The position numbers and the translations under genes were made by a program. This document shows, one piece after another, positions 24,328-27,362 of a DNA stretch of 27,362 bases. Every line of letters begins with the position of its first letter. Position 1 is the stretch's first letter. Source of the stretch: DATHWB01 sp040880725. GTDB lineage: Bacteria > Actinomycetota > Acidimicrobiia > Spongiisociales > ZC4RG35. The notes under the pieces were generated by a model that was not told the origin of the DNA, searched no databases, and saw nothing but the letters and a program-made list of their open reading frames with translations. Where the stretch lies: assembly GCA_040880725.1 (NCBI GenBank), contig JBBDHV010000028.1, positions 1 to 27,362 of the forward strand, given 5' to 3'.

Positions 24328-25305
24328 ATGGACGCACTCGTGTTCCTGCTCTTCATCCTGGCAGTGGCGGCGATCCTCGTCGCGGCGGCCGGGTTCCGAG
24401 TGGTGAGACCCTTCGAAAAGGGACTCATCGAATTCCTCGGGCGGTACGAAAAGACGGTCGACAGCGGTCTTCGCTGGGTCATTCCGTTCGTCAAGCGCAT
24501 CACCAAAGTGGACATGCGCGAACAAGTGGTGGACGTTCCGCCTCAGGAAGTCATCACGAAGGACAACGTGGCCGTCACCGTAGATGCCGTCATCTACTAC
24601 GAACCGACCGATCCTGTGAAGCTGAAGTACAACGTCGGGAACTTCATCCTGGCAGTCACGAAGCTCGCGCAGACGAACCTGAGGAACGTGGTGGGAGACC
24701 TCGACCTGGACTCGGCGCTGACGTCCCGGGAGATCATCAACGCCAAACTGCGTCAGATCCTCGACGACGCCACCGACAAGTGGGGTACCCGAGTCGTGCG
24801 CGTCGAGATCCAGCGGATCGAGCCGCCGGCAGACGTCACCGAGGCCATGCACCGGCAGATGAAGGCAGAGCGTGACCGCCGAGCGGCCGTCACGGAGGCG
24901 GAAGGCGAAAAGCGCGCGGCGATTCTCCGGTCCGAGGGAATCAAGGAATCGAACATCCTCGAAGCCGAGGGCCAGGCCGAAGCGATCAAGCGGGTGGCCG
25001 ACGCCGATCGGTATCAGAAGGAGACTGTCGCCGAAGGTGAAGGCCGAGCCATCGAGCGCGTCTTCACGGCGATCCACAACGGCGACCCAACGCCGGATCT
25101 CATCGCGATCCGCTATCTGGAGACACTGGGACTCGTCGCAGACGGACAAGCCACGAAGATCTTCCTGCCGCTGGACACCAGCGGCGTGCTCGGAAGCGTC
25201 GCCGCCATCGGCGAGATGTTCAAGGACATGGAACCGGCCACCGAGCGGCGCCCCACCGCCTCTCGCACGACCTCGTCCAGCTCCACCCCACCCGCCCAGA
25301 ACTGA
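24328..25305 (+). CDS. SPFH / band 7 (stomatin-like) membrane protein
   Basis: A 325-residue protein of the stomatin/slipin group, which forms large ring- or cage-like membrane assemblies with NfeD partners. An N-terminal membrane helix is at ~3-22 (ALVFLLFILAVAAILVAAAG). The SPFH domain (~23-190) starts FRVVRPFEKGLIEFLGRYEKTVDSGLRWVIPFV and contains VDVPPQEVITKDNVAVTVDAVIYY and VEIQRIEPPADVTEAM. A Glu/Ala/Arg-rich coiled coil follows (~190-245). The tail is Ser/Thr/Pro-rich and likely disordered. GAGAGG lies six bases before the ATG. It is 26 bp after the NfeD gene in the same operon, the classic NfeD-SPFH pairing. Confidence 0.95.
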   Translation: MDALVFLLFILAVAAILVAAAGFRVVRPFEKGLIEFLGRYEKTVDSGLRWVIPFVKRITKVDMREQVVDVPPQEVITKDNVAVTVDAVIYYEPTDPVKLKYNVGNFILAVTKLAQTNLRNVVGDLDLDSALTSREIINAKLRQILDDATDKWGTRVVRVEIQRIEPPADVTEAMHRQMKAERDRRAAVTEAEGEKRAAILRSEGIKESNILEAEGQAEAIKRVADADRYQKETVAEGEGRAIERVFTAIHNGDPTPDLIAIRYLETLGLVADGQATKIFLPLDTSGVLGSVAAIGEMFKDMEPATERRPTASRTTSSSSTPPAQN

Positions 25306-25320
25306 GGGGGTGATCTCGTA

Positions 25321-25425
25321 CCCTGGGTTCAGGACCACCGTGGCGGTGGCCTGCAGCCCACGGTTCCGTCGATTTCGGCGAACCGTGGGCTGGGGAACAC
25401 CGAAACGGTGCTCTGGAACCCAGGG
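25321..25425. repeat. Structured intergenic repeat, family 2, copy 2 (three hairpins in a closing stem)
   Basis: A closing stem CCCTGGGTTC (25321-25330) pairs perfectly with GAACCCAGGG (25416-25425). Inside lie three hairpins: CCACCG/CGGTGG with loop TGG (25335-25349); CAGCCCACGGTTC/GAACCGTGGGCTG, a perfect 13-bp stem with a 13-base loop (25354-25392); and CACCG/CGGTG with loop AAA (25398-25410). It lies between the SPFH stop and the convergent lipoprotein stop. Related blocks occur at 14221-14307. Confidence 0.85.
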
Positions 25426-25439
25426 TTCGCGACCACCTC

Positions 25440-25955
25440 TCAGCCGGCGGTGCGGTCCATGGAGGCGAGGGTGGCTTCTACTTCGGCGGCATCGATCGGC
25501 GGGAAGAACACCATCGTGAACTGGTCGCAGCGCTCGCCGGGCGGCTCCGCCCAGCCGACGACCCATGAACCATCCTCGAAGGGGCCGACCCGGGCGTCTG
25601 CGCCGTCGATTGAGACCCGACCACTGTCCCCTGGCCACATCTCCAAGGGGAGCGTGCCGCGTATGAGGGTGACCGCGATATCGCCGTCACTGTCGAGCCA
25701 GATGGTGCTCGAGGTCCCCGCCACCTCCAGATAGTCATTGCGCTCGAGGTCGTCCGGGTCGACGATCGTCGGCTCCACCCGCTCGGGAAGCACTTCGACG
25801 CGATATGGCGGTTCCGCACATTGCACCGGACGAGTCGTCGTGGTGGTCTCCTCGACGGTGGAGGAGGTCGACGGCAGAGCAGCGGTGGTCGTTGAGGTGT
25901 CGCCCCCCGCCGAGCAGGCGGCAAGCACGAAGAACAGCACTCCAAGACGTCGCAT
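25440..25955 (-). CDS. Thr-rich lipoprotein of unknown function
   Basis: A 171-residue secreted lipoprotein. The short signal peptide MRRLGVLFFVLAAC ends in lipobox LAAC (Cys14). A Thr/Ser-rich linker (residues ~20-42) of the kind also seen in the FAS1 lipoprotein follows. The rest is a beta-rich domain of ~125 residues with two Cys (RPVQCAEPPY and GERCDQF) that could form a disulfide; it contains TSSTIWLDSDGDIAVTLIRGT and DQFTMVFFPPID. I do not recognise the domain. TACCCT lies eight bases before the ATG at 25955 on the minus strand, with no Shine-Dalgarno. A longer in-frame start at 26075 would overlap the divergent peptidase gene and bury the lipobox. Confidence 0.82.
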   Translation of the reverse strand: MRRLGVLFFVLAACSAGGDTSTTTAALPSTSSTVEETTTTTRPVQCAEPPYRVEVLPERVEPTIVDPDDLERNDYLEVAGTSSTIWLDSDGDIAVTLIRGTLPLEMWPGDSGRVSIDGADARVGPFEDGSWVVGWAEPPGERCDQFTMVFFPPIDAAEVEATLASMDRTAG

Positions 25956-26043
25956 GGGCGACGAGGGTACCGGTCGAAGCAGCCGGAGATGCATCACGCC
26001 GCCGCGCCCCATAGAGTCGGGGACTGCCCCTACCGGAGAAGGA

Positions 26044-27201
26044 ATGACGTCCAAGTCCCGCGCGTTCGAGAGCATCGGCGAGGCTCGCGAGGAACTCGTC
26101 GAGATCAGCCACTGGATGTATCACCATCCGGAAGTCGCATACGAGGAGCACGAGAGTTCGGCACGGCTCGTGAAGTTCCTCGACGCACACGGCTTCGACG
26201 TCGAGTACCCCGCCTATGGCCTCGACACCGCGTTCGCCGCCCGAGTCGGCGACGAGGGCCCCCTCGTCGTGATCTGCGCCGAGTACGACGCCCTGCCAGG
26301 AGTCGGTCACGCCTGTGGGCACAACATCATCGCCACAGCCGCCGTCGGTGCCGGCGCCGCGCTCGCTCCCCTCGCCCGCGACCTCGGTTTCCGCCTCATG
26401 GTTCTCGGAACTCCCGCCGAGGAGCATTACGGCGGCAAGGTGGATCTGATCAATGCCGGTGCGTTCGACGGTGTGACGGCGGCGATGATGGTCCATCCTG
26501 CGACCGACGATGTGGTCGATCCGAAGGTCATCGCAGTCGCCCACATCGACGTGCACTTCCACGGCAAGGAAGCGCACGCGTCCGCTCATCCGCAACTCGG
26601 GGTGAACGCGCTCGATGCGTTCGTCCAGTCATACGTGAACGTCTCGACGCTCCGTCAGGCGCTCTACCCGACCGACAAGATCCACGGCGTCATCCGCGAA
26701 GGCGGCCATGCCCCCAACATCATCCCGGCGTACACGCGGTCCTCGTGGTACGTGCGAGCGGCGACGAAGGAGCGCCTCGACATCCTCTTCCCGAAGGTCG
26801 CGGCCTGTTTCGAAGCGGCTGCGGCCGCCACCGGATGCCGCCTCGAGGTCGAGCACGTCGGCCACACCTACACGGAGATGGTCAGCGACCAGACCCTCGT
26901 CGAGTACTACGCCGCGAACTCCGCCGAGCTGGGACGACCGATGGCTCGTGGGCGAGATCTGCCCGCCGACCAGACAGGCTCGACCGACATGGGGAACGTG
27001 TCGCTGCTGGTACCGGCCATCCACCCCATGTTGGACATCGCTTCGGCGCCACACGTCAATCACCAGCCGGAGTTCGCGGCCCACACGATCACCGCGGACG
27101 GTGATCAGGCGATCATCGACGGCGCCGCCGCCATGGCGTGGACCGTGATCGACCTCGCCGAACAGCAGGCCTGGGACCGACTCGGGAACCCGGCGCGCTG
27201 A
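26044..27201 (+). CDS. M20-family metallopeptidase / amidohydrolase
   Basis: A 385-residue cytoplasmic metal-dependent hydrolase of the M20 family, closest in appearance to the M20D amidohydrolases and PM20D2-type dipeptidases. The N-terminal helix WMYHHPEVAYEEHESS is typical. Metal-site motifs are GVGHACGHNI (Cys91, His93), TPAEEHYGGK (Glu126, Glu127) and MMVHPATDD (His151), with a lid domain in between (~155-265) and a late SAPHVNHQPEF His. Substrates in this group range from N-acyl amino acids to p-aminobenzoyl-glutamate, so the substrate is unassigned. GGAGAAGGA directly precedes the ATG at 26044. A TAGAGT hexamer at 26012-26017 may be its -10 box. The stop codon directly abuts a family 1 repeat. 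Confidence 0.92.
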   Translation: MTSKSRAFESIGEAREELVEISHWMYHHPEVAYEEHESSARLVKFLDAHGFDVEYPAYGLDTAFAARVGDEGPLVVICAEYDALPGVGHACGHNIIATAAVGAGAALAPLARDLGFRLMVLGTPAEEHYGGKVDLINAGAFDGVTAAMMVHPATDDVVDPKVIAVAHIDVHFHGKEAHASAHPQLGVNALDAFVQSYVNVSTLRQALYPTDKIHGVIREGGHAPNIIPAYTRSSWYVRAATKERLDILFPKVAACFEAAAAATGCRLEVEHVGHTYTEMVSDQTLVEYYAANSAELGRPMARGRDLPADQTGSTDMGNVSLLVPAIHPMLDIASAPHVNHQPEFAAHTITADGDQAIIDGAAAMAWTVIDLAEQQAWDRLGNPAR

Positions 27202-27322
27202 GAAGCCGCGCGGATTGGGCGAGCTCGCGAGCCCCATCCATCGGCTTCCCGCCCGAAAGCGAAGCTTTTTCGGGCGGAACAGAGAAACAGTCGGCGAAGC
27301 CGCCCTGCCTATCCGCTGACCC
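27202..27322 (+). repeat. Dispersed hairpin repeat, family 1, copy 5
   Basis: The cleanest copy. It begins with GAAGCCG on the base after the peptidase stop codon. Hairpin 1 pairs GAAGCCG with CGGCTTC, then CGGAT with ATCC(A) and GGGC with GCCC. Hairpin 2 is CCGCCCGAAA/TTTCGGGCGG. Hairpin 3 is CGGCGAAGCCG. It ends CCGCTGACCC. The following gene on the other strand ends about 12 bases beyond. Confidence 0.92.
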
Positions 27323-27333
27323 GGTGAGTCCGC

Positions 27334-27362
27334 TCAGGTGGCGAAGCGCGCCTCGAACCGCT
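27334..27362 (-). CDS. Possible C-terminal end of a gene running off the window
   Basis: On the minus strand the last bases read RFEARFAT followed by TGA at 27334-27336. The length is too short to identify a family. Its position, ending about 12 bp from a repeat that also abuts the convergent peptidase gene, fits the convergent layout seen elsewhere. Weak evidence. Confidence 0.35.

Noticed and set aside
25321..25425. tRNA gene suggested by the cloverleaf-like fold
   Set aside because: There is no T-loop GTTCRANNC in place, no anticodon arm of five pairs with a seven-base loop, and no acceptor of seven pairs. The stems are the wrong lengths.

Overview
High-GC DNA carrying genes typical of an actinobacterium. 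The pointers are an HspR-type dnaK operon, group II truncated haemoglobin, SARP-type winged-helix sequence, two lipoproteins with Thr-rich linkers after the lipobox, and many genes with a TANNNT hexamer about 6-10 bases before the start codon and no Shine-Dalgarno (leaderless style). Thr-rich lipoprotein linkers are common in Acidimicrobiia, so that class is my best guess, but it is an inference. There is no rRNA, tRNA, CRISPR array or intact transposase.

Layout. 1-3475: small redox and housekeeping genes (truncated globin; Nudix-msrB; GNAT acetyltransferase; low-molecular-weight phosphatase; DoxX). 3511-10013: proteostasis block, with lon divergent from dnaK-grpE-dnaJ-hspR across a 166-bp control region full of small inverted repeats. 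10021-11494: accessory stretch with a vapBC toxin-antitoxin pair and a broken SARP-type regulator, bounded by two copies of a short hairpin repeat. 11491-18514: MFS permease, small conserved protein, tryptophan 2,3-dioxygenase, zinc-ribbon/TerB-like protein, membrane-anchored molybdopterin oxidoreductase, FAS1 lipoprotein and kynureninase. 18525-23011: gamma-glutamylcyclotransferase remnant, class I glutamine amidotransferase, clpB, mscL and a small conserved protein. 23043-25305: a PadR / HAAS-like-NfeD / SPFH membrane operon. 25440 to end: lipoprotein, M20 peptidase and the tail of a further gene.

How the genes fit together. Lon, DnaK-GrpE-DnaJ, ClpB and MsrB are all protein quality-control factors, and HspR controls the dnaK operon, clpB and lon in Streptomyces. 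The window therefore looks like a physically clustered HspR-type regulon. TDO and kynureninase are two steps of tryptophan catabolism, but the formamidase between them is not here.

The strongest unexplained signals are these. (1) A ~120-bp intergenic repeat with three hairpins, two of them capped by GCGAAGC, is present five times in 27 kb, mostly next to stop codons. (2) A second structured intergenic repeat is predicted to fold as a 10-bp stem enclosing three hairpins. (3) The PadR-controlled gene fuses a HAAS-like region to NfeD and has a perfect internal Shine-Dalgarno plus GTG exactly at the domain boundary, suggesting two products from one gene. (4) A vapB promoter has its -10 box inside an 18-bp palindrome six bases before a leaderless start.
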